From Rhodocytophaga aerolata (GTDB lineage Bacteria; Bacteroidota; Bacteroidia; Cytophagales; 172606-1), in assembly GCF_030503435.1 (NCBI RefSeq), contig NZ_JAUKPO010000031.1, positions 1 through 64,000 of the forward strand: a stretch of 64,000 nucleotides of DNA, read 5' to 3'. Under the pieces are notes generated by a model. It did not search any database and was not told the DNA's origin. It saw only the letters and a program-made list of their open reading frames with translations. Position numbers and translations under genes: made by a program. Positions 8,447 through 18,400 of this stretch are shown one piece after another; positions within the stretch are counted from its first letter, which is position 1; every line of letters starts with the position of its first letter.

Positions 8447-8770
8447 ATGAATGTACCGAAAGTAATTGCCGAGTTAGTAAAAGCCCAAAACAACCAGGAC
8501 AGTATTGCCTATGCGAATTGTTTCTCAGAAACAGCCCTGGTGTATGACGAGGGAAAAAACCACCATGGAAAAAAGGAAATACAAGAGTGGATAGCTCAGG
8601 CAAACCAAACGTTTAAAACAGTAATGAAACCCATCGGATATACCGGAACAGCTACCAGTGGTGTGTTGTCAGCAGAAATCTCAGGCTCATTTCCCGGAAG
8701 TCCACTTGTCTTGAATTACCATCTTGAACTCAAAGACGGGCTGATTGAGTCGCTGAAAATAAAGGGCTAA
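8447..8770 (+). CDS. NTF2-like (SnoaL-type) protein
   Basis: This small cytosolic protein of 107 aa has the nuclear transport factor 2-like cone fold. It shows the N-terminal helix VIAELVKAQNNQDSIAYANC, the FSETALVYDEGKNHHGKKEI turn, the WI-helix, and strands ending YHLELKDGLIESLKIKG. Such proteins are small-molecule isomerases, hydrolases or binding subunits; no catalytic residue can be fixed here. The start at 8447 (ATG) is preferred over an in-frame TTG that overlaps the SDR stop. It is probably co-transcribed with the SDR 20 bp upstream and may act on the same compound. Confidence 0.8.
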   Translation: MNVPKVIAELVKAQNNQDSIAYANCFSETALVYDEGKNHHGKKEIQEWIAQANQTFKTVMKPIGYTGTATSGVLSAEISGSFPGSPLVLNYHLELKDGLIESLKIKG

Positions 8771-8929
8771 AAGGTTAGCTGAAACCAGAGATACACAATA
8801 GGTTACTGATAATATCACCCAATAAAGAGGTTGCCCAACCCATTCAAACCAGGTAGTATATTTAGCAATATATTTATTATAAATTTGAAAGAGGTGGAGA
8901 TGGTCGTTTTATGAATCAGAAGTAAACTA

Positions 8930-8948
8930 CCACCACCTTTGGTGGTGG
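8930..8948. repeat. Perfect hairpin, possible IS200/IS605 end
   Basis: CCACCACC (8930-8937), TTT loop, GGTGGTGG (8941-8948). Subterminal hairpins are the recognition sites of IS200/IS605 transposases, and a TnpA fragment lies about 450 bp away. It could instead be a terminator for the NTF2-like gene, but that gene ends 160 bp earlier and there is no T-run. Confidence 0.35.
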
Positions 8949-9387
8949 CTTTGTATGGATAAAACACCCAAAGGGGGGGAGATTCAAAACAAGGTAAAGT
9001 TTGTACTATCGACCTCCTCTTTTCTGTCCTGCTCCTCTTGGTAATTGCTATATCTTTTTATCTTATTTTCATCCATACCTATGGACCGAGAATGATCCAT
9101 TCGTGCTTACAAAATAGCCTCTGGACTAAAAGTGATTGCCCCAGTAGTTTGCTTTTTTAATTCTGAAAATTTTTAAACATACTTATCGCTGTTTTTCCTT
9201 TCAGGATCCCCATAAAGTCAGACACACTTATTTTGGAAGGTATGGAACAAACTAATTGAGCAGACACGCTCAATCTGCACATGCACTGCCCTTACATTTA
9301 ACTCAGTGGATCAAACTCGATCCACATTTCTACCTCTTTCCAGGCACAGATGGTCTTATTCTTTCTTTTAAATTGACCATTCACGGT

Positions 9388-9498
9388 CAATATATCGGCT
9401 AAGGCATCCCGCATAATGCGAAACCGATAGTTAGGTGTCCAGACTATATGATATTTACAGCAATAGATACATTGAGATAACTTCCGATACTTTGCCAT
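9388..9498 (-). pseudogene. tnpA: IS200/IS605 TnpA fragment
   Basis: Minus-strand translation from the ATG at 9498 gives MAKYRKLSQCIYCCKYHIVW and then TPNYRFRI, the unmistakable N-terminus of the Y1 HUH transposase TnpA of IS200/IS605 elements. Similarity ends after about 37 residues (near ADIL). The family's HUH motif and catalytic Tyr are absent, and the reading frame continues into unrelated residues. A normal TnpA is about 140-155 aa, so this is a truncated relic. It records past insertion in the gap between the redox genes and the T9SS repeat protein. Confidence 0.8.
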
Positions 9499-9570
9499 AC
9501 CCAAAGTTACTACACTGGCAAAGCCTTCCAACAACACCACAGTCAAAGACGGTAGTTTTAACAACCAAAT

Positions 9571-9611
9571 AAAAACAAAAGGCCTTACAAGCTATAAGGC
9601 CTTTTGTTTTT
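9571..9611. terminator. Strong bidirectional terminator
   Basis: A 17-bp perfect stem, AAAAACAAAAGGCCTTA (9571-9587) with TAAGGCCTTTTGTTTTT (9595-9611), has a 7-nt loop and T/A flanks. It lies 40 bp beyond the stop of the minus-strand T9SS protein and ends that transcript; the symmetry lets it work both ways. Confidence 0.85.
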
Positions 9612-9651
9612 ATAAGACTTATGGGTGATCTGCAAGTACTGTTCAAGCAAC

Positions 9652-12255
9652 TTAATTTTTTAATAACTTCAGGGTGCTACTCTTCCCATGCTCATCTATG
9701 ATTGTAAGCAAGTAAAAGCCTTTTCTCAACTCAACAGAGGATACATCTATAGGCAGAAGAGAGGATTCTATTTGTTGCTCGCATCGATAATACACGTTTC
9801 CCGTCAAATCTTGTAGGACAACAAATACATTCCCTTGCCATCCATGCATTGCTAAACTAAACTTATCTGAAAAAGGATTGGGATAGGATGTGGGCTGTGC
9901 TTGGTCTGTCTGAAGGAGGAGATTTTCTTTACCACTTGCAATAGCTGCTGTAGAGAATAAGGGTTGAATGATGACATAATTGATTTTGGTGTTAGCTCCA
10001 CCATCCGCATTAATTGTCAAATGGCCATCCCTGACACTGACTCTGATGGAAGCCTGCTTGAAGCGGCTGATGCTGCCTTCTGTACCCTGAGGAACAAAAT
10101 TATCGATTGCCTTTTCGCCTTCTACATTGATAGAATGGGATTCCGGGGTGATCCAAACCGATCCATCCCCTACTGACACGGTTACTTGATAGTCTCCATT
10201 TTCTAGGGCTAGTTCCCAATAGCTTTCCACAGGGGTACCATTAAAGTTAGGTACATCATCGCTTTGCATGTGCATCAGCGTAGAGAGCAGTAAGTCTTTG
10301 GGAAGGGGCCGCCAGCGGCCATTGCCTGGCAAGGTACCACCAACTGATAGATCTACAGGAGTGCCATTATCTCTGCGTTTCCATCCATAGCTATAACTAT
10401 TTTTCTCTCCAAAAGCAAGGCCATAGTCTGTCTGCCAACCTTTTGGTGCAGGCGTATGACTTTTGCCAAAATTTACCCGCAGCGCAGGCGGCAGGTTCCC
10501 TGTTATTTCAAAATTTACACTATAGGAATTATCTGCCTTGCCTTGTAGGTATGGAGTAGCTTTCAGCGTATACTGCCCCGGTTTCCAATAATCACCCCAA
10601 TAATCGATAGCACCTGCTTTCAGGCCATCGCCATACAATACATAGGGTAAATGCCTTTCTATATGCCGTATAGTAGTAGTGCTCCCACTAAGTTCAAATA
10701 TGACGCTATCAAGTTTAACTTCTGCATTGGCCCGCACATTCAACAAGGGATTACCCAAGGTTACTAAATCTATTATATCTCCAGATTTTAACTCCCCTAC
10801 ATAGGAATCGATATCGGCATTTATTAGTATTAAACTCGTTATTGGGGATTTAATCTCTCTTGCATCGGCTGATAATTTTACTATACAGTAGTCGTTATCA
10901 TAATATCCTTGATTTTTTCTATTCTCACTTTTATCCAACCCTGCATTGGAGTTAGAATATCCACCAAATATATAGCCGCCATCTTTTGTCTGCTGTAAAT
11001 CATGCAACTGATCTTCGTAATTCCCCCCAATTGTTTTATCCCATTGTTTGTTACCAGAGGCATCCAGCTTCACCGCCCAATAGTCCCATTCACCTGTCTT
11101 TTTCTCACTTTTATCCCCTCTGGCATTAGAGTTAGAGTTTCCGCCCAGTATATAGCCACCATCCCTTGTCTGCTGTAAAGCATGTAAGACATCCCTGCCA
11201 TCGCCGCCAATTGTTTTATCCCACTGTCTGTTGCCAGAGTTATCCAGCTTCACTACCCAATAATCAAAATCGCCTTTGGAATTTTCACTCTTATCTAAGC
11301 CTGCGTTTGAATTTGAATATCCGCCTAGGATATAGCCCCCATCGGTGGTCTGTTGTATACGCAACAATACAGCATCTGAATATGAATCTCCCCAAAGAAT
11401 TTTATCCCATTCTTTTTCGCCTACCGCATTGAGCTTCATTACAAAGTATGTACTACTGCGATATACCATTGCAGGAGCAGAAAGTCCATCCACAATATAG
11501 CCGCCATCAGTAGTCTGTTGTATATATCTACCATTTCCAAAATAAGTTTTATCCCATTCTTTATCTCCGGTAGCACTTAACTTCACTATCCAGCCTACAC
11601 CATTTCTCCAATCTTCACTTTTATCTCCACTTACCTCGGAGTTAGAATATCCGCTAAGAATATATCCCCCATCTTTTGTTTGCTTTATAACATTAAGTAC
11701 ATCAGTACGATTTCCCCCAATTGTTTTATTCCATTGTTTGTTACCAGAAGCATCTGTCTTCACTACCCAGAAGTCCGCATCACCTCTTGAAACTTCACTT
11801 TTATCAAAGCCTGCGGTAGAATATGTTGTTCCTCCCAAAACATAGCCCCCATCCGATGTCTGCTGTAATGACTTAATATATTCGCCATAATTGTCACCAG
11901 AATATCCTGGGATACGTTTCCCGCCAAAGGTTTTATCCCATTGTTTATTACCGGAAGCATCTGTCTTCACTACCCAGAAGTTTCCACCACTATAGTGTTC
12001 CTCACTTTTTCTCTTTTCACTCTTATCTCCACTTACACCAGAATCAGAATATCCACCCAGAATATATCCTTCATCTGACGTTTGCTGTAATGAGTATAAC
12101 CGATCATCCGCATTTCCGCCAATCGTTTTGTCCCAAAGCTTCACAGGCGCTTGTCCATAGAGAAAAGGCAAAGTAGCTGTTAAAAATAGTGTTAATAGTA
12201 AAAATGGAAGAAGCACATTTCGTGAACTACTTCTCAGCTGTAGGTAGTGTCTCAT
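9652..12255 (-). CDS. Secreted repeat protein with T9SS type A sorting domain
   Basis: This is an 867-residue exported protein. A signal peptide (about residues 1-35, ending FLYGQ) is followed by seven repeats of roughly 55-65 aa. Each has WDKTIGG or similar, a QQT(K/S)DGGYILGGYS core and a GDKSE-like turn, which look like blades of a beta-propeller. A middle region with Ig-like strands leads into a malectin/galactose-binding-like module around residues 590-750 (RVNFG...YGWKRR...DNF). The last ~80 residues are a T9SS type A C-terminal signal (YPNPFSDKF, DLTGNVYY, KGFYLLTI, KLLKN), so it is secreted across the outer membrane and attached to the surface or released. No catalytic residues are evident; carbohydrate binding or adhesion is inferred. 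It is transcribed alone. Confidence 0.85.
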   Translation of the reverse strand: MRHYLQLRSSSRNVLLPFLLLTLFLTATLPFLYGQAPVKLWDKTIGGNADDRLYSLQQTSDEGYILGGYSDSGVSGDKSEKRKSEEHYSGGNFWVVKTDASGNKQWDKTFGGKRIPGYSGDNYGEYIKSLQQTSDGGYVLGGTTYSTAGFDKSEVSRGDADFWVVKTDASGNKQWNKTIGGNRTDVLNVIKQTKDGGYILSGYSNSEVSGDKSEDWRNGVGWIVKLSATGDKEWDKTYFGNGRYIQQTTDGGYIVDGLSAPAMVYRSSTYFVMKLNAVGEKEWDKILWGDSYSDAVLLRIQQTTDGGYILGGYSNSNAGLDKSENSKGDFDYWVVKLDNSGNRQWDKTIGGDGRDVLHALQQTRDGGYILGGNSNSNARGDKSEKKTGEWDYWAVKLDASGNKQWDKTIGGNYEDQLHDLQQTKDGGYIFGGYSNSNAGLDKSENRKNQGYYDNDYCIVKLSADAREIKSPITSLILINADIDSYVGELKSGDIIDLVTLGNPLLNVRANAEVKLDSVIFELSGSTTTIRHIERHLPYVLYGDGLKAGAIDYWGDYWKPGQYTLKATPYLQGKADNSYSVNFEITGNLPPALRVNFGKSHTPAPKGWQTDYGLAFGEKNSYSYGWKRRDNGTPVDLSVGGTLPGNGRWRPLPKDLLLSTLMHMQSDDVPNFNGTPVESYWELALENGDYQVTVSVGDGSVWITPESHSINVEGEKAIDNFVPQGTEGSISRFKQASIRVSVRDGHLTINADGGANTKINYVIIQPLFSTAAIASGKENLLLQTDQAQPTSYPNPFSDKFSLAMHGWQGNVFVVLQDLTGNVYYRCEQQIESSLLPIDVSSVELRKGFYLLTIIDEHGKSSTLKLLKN

Positions 12256-12875
12256 AAATAGGTTTGTTTAGTTGAAAAAATATTTATAAATAATTGGGGA
12301 CTATTTAACAGGAAAGCATTAGATTATACAAGAAGAACAATCATACAACAGGATGATCTATCGCATTGCAGTGGAAAAGCAAATCAAAATAAAACAAGCT
12401 ATGGGACTGATCTTACTATTCGGTATGGCTGCTGCTTCTAATATAATATACTACAGACTACTATAGAGACAGCTCATATCCCTACGGTTTTGATGTATTC
12501 GATTGATGGGCGGGATGTTTTAGCTACTATGTGGATTTCATTCATTGATGCATTATATAGGCTAAATACAGTAAGCACTACGAAAAATTGAATGACCCTT
12601 CATGAAAATTAACAGGAATGCTATGAACAATAAAATTTACTAATCCGTAGTTTTTAGCTTACATAAAGATACTATAGGAGCTTGTATATTACAATACCAT
12701 CTAGTAAACTTATTGCTCTGGATATTACTAGTCAACGTACACCTAACTATCTTGCTTACCATAATATTCATCAGGCATTCGCACTAACCTACCTCATGTG
12801 TTTTAGCAACTTCAAATCTATCTTAAGGCTAAAGTCATTGTTAGACTCAATCCAACCGTCATCATTTCTATACTT

Positions 12876-13290
12876 ATGAAAACTTTCACCTGCCAATCAT
12901 CATTTTCTGCTTGAAGTAAGCATGGAAGACTTACATAAAGATGTTGCTACATGGCTATCTGATGTTCATTTCTGAAGAGTTGAATTGTCTTTATTGACAT
13001 AATTGGTAGAAAAATAGCCATTACGACTATTTCTGCAGAGGATAAACAAAGGATTAGTCTTTTTCAAAACCTGATTAATTACTATTAGGGAGAAGTACTA
13101 GATCAATTGAAGACACGAGGTTCATGCCCATGAGGTGTATTTGAAAAGCCTTTCGGAGAAAGATGATATGGTAAATAATCAGTTCTCCCGGGACACAAAT
13201 CAAAAGTTAACTAGCTAGTTACAAAGCTTTGCCCATGCCATGAAGTCTTACAAGACTGACTTATTTAAATTCTCTGAACATCTACTCTGA
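12876..13290 (+). pseudogene. Decayed gene of unknown family
   Basis: ATG at 12876 opens MKTFTCQS, then the coherent peptide continues in a shifted frame as HHFLLEVSMEDLHKDVATW and LSDVHF. It meets TGA and TAA codons, shifts again (QRISLFQNLINYY) and ends with EVHAHEVYLKSLSEKDDMV, then SFAHAMKSYKTDLFKFSEHL. At least two frameshifts and several stops interrupt what would be a helical protein of about 140 aa. I cannot name the family. It sits 150 bp upstream of a decayed universal stress protein, so the two may have formed a stress-linked pair. Confidence 0.55.
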
Positions 13291-13436
13291 GCAGTAACCA
13301 AAGATCATGGATCAAGCATTCGTTTACTTTCAACTTATCCTGTAGTGTTTCAATCTTCAAAAGATGGTTAGTACTGATGGAAAACTCCATTAATATGCTT
13401 GTATACGAATGTATAGTGGACACTAAACTCTGCTTT

Positions 13437-13784
13437 TGAAAAAGATTATAGTACCCACCATTTTTCTGCAAACGCCTATTATGCACTGGAATATGCGCTA
13501 ACCATTGCCCGGAAAACACCTACCAAATCTATTTTACTTCATGCCTACCACTTACCCATAAGTAATACTATGCTTTGCGCGATATATCACCAATTCTAAA
13601 GCAGGACGCCGAAAGGGAATTGGCCGGGTTAGTTAAACAAGTAAAAAGTCAGTCAATAAATGATACTATTTGTCTAGAGCCAGTAGTCAGTAAAGGACAC
13701 TTAATAAAACATCTTATGGCTTTGGTTCGTGACGAAAATATATTCTTATTTGTAATGGTTATAGGCGTTACACAAAAAGGGTAA
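13437..13784 (+). pseudogene. Frameshifted universal stress protein (UspA)
   Basis: From TTG at 13437 the reading is LKKIIVPT. A one-base loss follows, and the next frame continues FSANAYYALEYALTIARK and then TPTKSILLHAYHLP, the classic N-terminus of Bacteroidota UspA proteins. A further frameshift near 13560-13580 leads into AERELAGLVKQVK, CLEPVVSKGHLIKHL and a FVMVIGVTQKG that corresponds to the ATP-binding G-x-x-G region. The gene is clearly broken. An intact copy would be 150 or about 280 residues long. Confidence 0.75.
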
Positions 13785-14103
13785 AGTAGTTAAAAACAGC
13801 AAAAACGCCAGCAGAGGAATATATTGCTTATTTGTTGAGCAGTTCTAGCGGCAGTAGTTGTGCGCAAGCCGGCCAAGTCCTGAATGTGTCCCATGATGAA
13901 GTGAATTAGCAGGCTATTTTTGGTTAAGTAAACATCACAGAAGCTAGGCGCTTTAACCCTAAAATGCTTGATTAACTCCATGTATGAGATGATTCTGCAA
14001 GCTCAAAGACAATTCACCAACTTTGCGTAACTCCTCTCCTAGCTTAATTTCATTCAACAGATAATCCTGCTGCAAATTTGAACAACATATACTAGCAAGA
14101 AAC

Positions 14104-15138
14104 ATGTGCCACTTACTACTAGCCTTTTTTATCTATCTCTTATATCAACAGCCCGCGTCCAGCTTACGTGCCGATACACCTACCTTTACCAATCCTATTC
14201 TTTCTGAAGGCCCGGATCCCTGGGTATACAAACATACCGACGGCACCTATTACCTAATGGTTACCAGAGGCAACCGCCTGGATATATGGAAATCCCGTTC
14301 TCTTTCCAGTATAGCTAAAAGTTCGCCGGTTACCGTATGGAAAAAGCCAGATACTGGCCCTAACAGCCGCGACATCTGGGCACCTGAAATTCATCATATA
14401 AGCGGAAAATGGTATATTTACTATACGGCTACCGATGCAAAAAATCCGGGTGACGGCAGCCGTTATGTATTTGTGCTGGAAAATAGTTCTAAAGATCCCC
14501 TTCAAGGCACCTGGACAGATAAAGGAAAAGTAAATACCCACTATTCAGGTCTGGATGGTTCTATCTTTACACATAAAGGCAAACTATATTTCCTCTATTC
14601 AGCATATATAGGTCCGCAAAGTGTGCTGTGTATAGCTCCCATGCGAAATCCCTGGACGCTGGCTGCTCCGGAAGTAATACTCGCCAAACCTACCTTTGAT
14701 TGGGAAAAACACAAAGAACGGGAAATTCTGGAAGGTCCGCAGCTACTGAAAGGAAAGAAAAACACGTTACATATTATTTACTCAGCCAGTGCCTGCTGGG
14801 ACGATAATTATTCATTAGGCATGCTTACCGCTTTATCAACCAGTGATTTGCTAGACCCCCAAACCTGGAAAAAGGCCGCTAGGCCAGTATTCAGCAAATC
14901 CATAGAAAATAAGGTGTTCGGCCCCGGACATAACAGCTTTACTACCTCACCCAACGGCACCGAAGACTGGATTGTGTACCATGGCAAAGATACCGCCAAT
15001 GGAGAATGTACGAACCGGAGCACCCGTATCCAAAAATTTACCTGGAAAAAGGATGGCACACCGGATTTTGGTATCCCGGTGGCTACTTCCACATCATTAA
15101 AAATTCCTTCCGGAGAAATTCATACACAGAAACGATAG
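14104..15138 (+). CDS. Glycoside hydrolase family 43
   Basis: This is an exported five-bladed beta-propeller glycosidase of 344 aa. A short hydrophobic leader (residues 1-22) precedes the catalytic domain. The GH43 triad is visible: base D38 in GPDPWV, pKa modulator D151 in SGLDGSIF and acid E210 in EILEGPQ. WAPEIHHISGKWYIYYTA (92-109) is a family hallmark. Family activities are alpha-L-arabinofuranosidase, beta-xylosidase and endo-arabinanase; side-chain arabinofuranosidase is the likeliest here. It opens the polysaccharide utilisation locus, 291 bp before susC on the same strand. It has no C-terminal accessory domain. Confidence 0.9.
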   Translation: MCHLLLAFFIYLLYQQPASSLRADTPTFTNPILSEGPDPWVYKHTDGTYYLMVTRGNRLDIWKSRSLSSIAKSSPVTVWKKPDTGPNSRDIWAPEIHHISGKWYIYYTATDAKNPGDGSRYVFVLENSSKDPLQGTWTDKGKVNTHYSGLDGSIFTHKGKLYFLYSAYIGPQSVLCIAPMRNPWTLAAPEVILAKPTFDWEKHKEREILEGPQLLKGKKNTLHIIYSASACWDDNYSLGMLTALSTSDLLDPQTWKKAARPVFSKSIENKVFGPGHNSFTTSPNGTEDWIVYHGKDTANGECTNRSTRIQKFTWKKDGTPDFGIPVATSTSLKIPSGEIHTQKR

Positions 15139-15429
15139 CTTTCAGTCTGCAAGTATTTCTATATGGCCATTTATAGCCAGCGTGCTAGCACACTGATTTA
15201 CTCGAAGCTTTGACTTTCACTTAAATCACTTCTTAAAACACGGCCTTCCAATAGGTGGCAGTAAAAAACGTAAAGAAATATGCTTCAAATGGCTGATTTT
15301 AAAATTTACCAGTCAATTATTTTCAACTTTTAAAATTGTATTATTAAATTATTTTTTTACATTTATCTCTGTTAATGTAAATATCCTGCCCTGATCTTCA
15401 TCAACGAATTAACCTTTCAAAACAAACCA

Positions 15430-18400
15430 ATGAACAAAAAACTTTACAAAGCAAAAGCGCTGAACATACCGCTGGCAGCAACGCTGATTAGCGGAATCAT
15501 GTGTCAGGGGCAACTGCAGGCAATGAGCAGCGAAGGCTTAGCGCACCTTCATCCTACGAAGGTGATGGCTATGAATTTTCCTGCCAGCACGAACAGCAAT
15601 ACACCTATACCGTTTTTTAGAACTAACATACACAAAAGCGGTGTAGTCGACCCAGCAGATATACAAGTTAGCGGCAAAGTAACGGATGAAGCTGGTGCAG
15701 GCCTACCGGGCGTAAACGTACTGATCAAAGGAACAGCTACTGGTACCACTACAAGTTCTGATGGTTCCTACACCCTTACGGCACCAGATGGAAATGCCAC
15801 CTTAGTATTTTCGTACATAGGCTATGTTACCCAGGAAGTTCCCATTAACAACCGGGCTACCATTAATGTGTCGCTTGTTCCGGATGTTCAATCGCTGAGC
15901 GAAGTAGTGGTAGTGGGATATCAGACTCAAAAGCGGAGTGATATTGTGGGAGCCGTAGGCGTTGTGGATACGGAAGAAATAAAGAAGGTACAGGCAGGTA
16001 GTGTGGGTGAACTGCTTCAAGGTCGGGCAGCTGGTGTTACGGTTACCTCTAGTGGAGCTCCTGGCCAGGCATCAGCCGTAAAAATCCGGGGTACGAATTC
16101 TATTACCGGGCAAGACAGTCCTTTATATGTTATTGATGGGATGTTTATAAACGGAGCCTTTCCTGATTTCAATCCCAATGATGTAGAGTCTATCCAGGTA
16201 CTGAAAGATGCCGCCGCCACTGCTCTGTATGGCTCCCGTGGAATGAATGGCGTAATTATCATTACTACCAAACGCGGACGGCAAGGCACTCCTTCGCTTA
16301 CCTATAACACCTATGTAGGAGCCCAATCTGTACCTAAGCGTTTGCCGCTGATGAATGCCGCCCAGTTCCGCGAAGCAATTACCCTGGCCTATGCTAATAA
16401 TGGCGAACCGGCCCCTCCCCTGTCTGAAGGAGTAGACACCGACTGGCAGGATGCAATGTTTAAAACCGGGATGATAACCGACCACAACCTTACTTTATCT
16501 GGGGGTACTGAAAATGCCAACTACCTGGTATCCGGAAATTTCTTTTTTCAGGATGGTATTATCAAAGGCCCCTCTTTTAAACGCTACCAGTTGCGGGTAA
16601 ATACTGAAATGAAAAAAGGAAGAGTACGGGTGGGAGAAAGCATTATGATGTCGCGCAACAGCACCGTAAATACCATTGGCTTGCCTTTCCTGGACGTGCT
16701 GCAGATGTTTCCTACCATTCCGGTATATGATCCTACCACAAGAAGCGGCTATGGCTATGGCAGAGGCAATCTGAATAATACCTTTGCTACCAATCCGGTA
16801 GGTTTACAGGAGCACTATAGCGATAGCAGAGTAAGCAGCAAGGTATTTGGCTCTGCGTTTGCCGAAGTAAGCATCTTTAAGTTTCTGACCTACAAACTGA
16901 ACCTTGGCTTAGACTATTCCCAGTTCTACAACAAATACTTTGAACGCATAGGCGCACTTCGCCAGAATAACCCAGATGGAGGACCTGCTTTTGTAGACGA
17001 CAGAGCCGGCGAGTTTTTCAATTTTCTGGTAGAGAACACCTTAAACTATAACCAGACTTTTGGAAAACATAGTATATCTGCTTTGGTTGGGTACACCCAG
17101 CAACGGGATAATTATAAAGAAATATTTGCCCATGTGGAAGGAATTAATGGCGAATACTGGGTACAGCAAAATGGCACCACCAGCCCCCGCACCAATGGAT
17201 TTGTTAATCAACGGGCACTGGCTTCCTGGCTGGGAAGTATCAACTATACCTTTGACGATAAATACCTGTTTCAGGTAAATGCCCGCCGCGATGGTTCGTC
17301 CATTTTTGGCTCAGGCAACCAATATGGCGTTTTTCCATCTGCTTCTATCGGCTGGCGTGTGAGCAAAGAAGGATTTATGCAGGCGGTTCCCTTTATCAGT
17401 GATCTGAAGCTGCGGGCCAGTTACGGACAGGTAGGTAGCCAGGCCATAGGCGATATAGGCAGCCAGACCAACAATCCTTACAGAATCAGCCCAACTATCG
17501 ATTACAATCAGAATTATGTATTTAACAATGGGATAGCTTTAGGAGCAATTAACCGGCAGCTGGTAAATCCGAATATCCGTTGGGAACGCAAAATTACAAC
17601 CAATGTGGGTCTGGATCTGGGCTTGCTTGAAAACCGGATTATTTTGAATGCCGACTATTTTATCTCCCGGACCAAGGATTTGTTACTGGAAGTACCCATT
17701 CCGCTTTCTGCCGGCAGTACCGGAGCTAATCCTATCGACAACCTGGCATCTATTCAGAACAAAGGAATTGAGCTGGCATTAACGTATCAGGATCAGGTCG
17801 GGAACTTCAGATACAGTGCTTCAGCCAACATTACCTCTATCCGCAACAAAGTAAAGGGCCTGGTTCCGGCCAATAACAACCAGCCTATTTATGGAAACCT
17901 GCAACTGATCCGCCTGGCCGTAGATGAACCCATTTCCTTCTATGCCCTGAAAATGGATGGGATTTACCAGAACCAGGCCGAAGTAGATGCCTCAGGCATA
18001 CAAGGAGTATCTCCCGGCGATGTCCGGTTTGTAGATACCAATGGGGATGGCCAGATCAACCTGGACGACAGGCAACGCGTAGGCTCTCCTTTTCCAACCT
18101 TTGAATATGGCTTAAACCTGACCGGCTCGTACCTGGGCTTTGACTTAACGGCCTTTTTTGCCGGGGTAGGCGGAAATAAGATTTTCAATGAAGGCCGCTG
18201 GTGGAATGGCCGCTACGACGATAACTTCAACTACCGTTCCGACGAACCTTTCTGGACCGGCGAAGGCTCTACCAATTCTGTTCCTAGGCCCCGCCATGCC
18301 GACCCAACCCGTAACCCCATTGTGCAATCTGACCGGTGGATTGAAAAAGGAGATTACCTGCGGCTGAAAACCCTGCAATTAGGCTATAGCTTGCCCGAAG

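Larger units (their letters stand above)
8771..9570. other. Non-coding stretch with insertion-sequence debris
   Basis: No intact gene was found in these 800 bp. It holds a strong hairpin at 8930-8948, a short hairpin at 9306-9325 (GTGGATC/GATCCAC) and an IS200/IS605 TnpA fragment on the minus strand, all listed separately or here. The remainder reads as degraded sequence. Confidence 0.6.
12256..14103. other. Long decayed region between T9SS protein and PUL
   Basis: These 1.85 kb are AT-rich and contain no intact gene. Reading all frames reveals two adjacent eroded genes on the + strand (12876-13290 and 13437-13784), listed separately. A 63-codon minus ORF at 13790-13981 has no recognisable family. 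The first 600 bp show nothing I can name. Confidence 0.7.

Noticed and set aside
13790-13981. 63-codon minus ORF, considered as a transposase fragment
   Set aside because: No recognisable transposase motif; it lies in decayed sequence and overlaps where the UspA pseudogene tail may extend.
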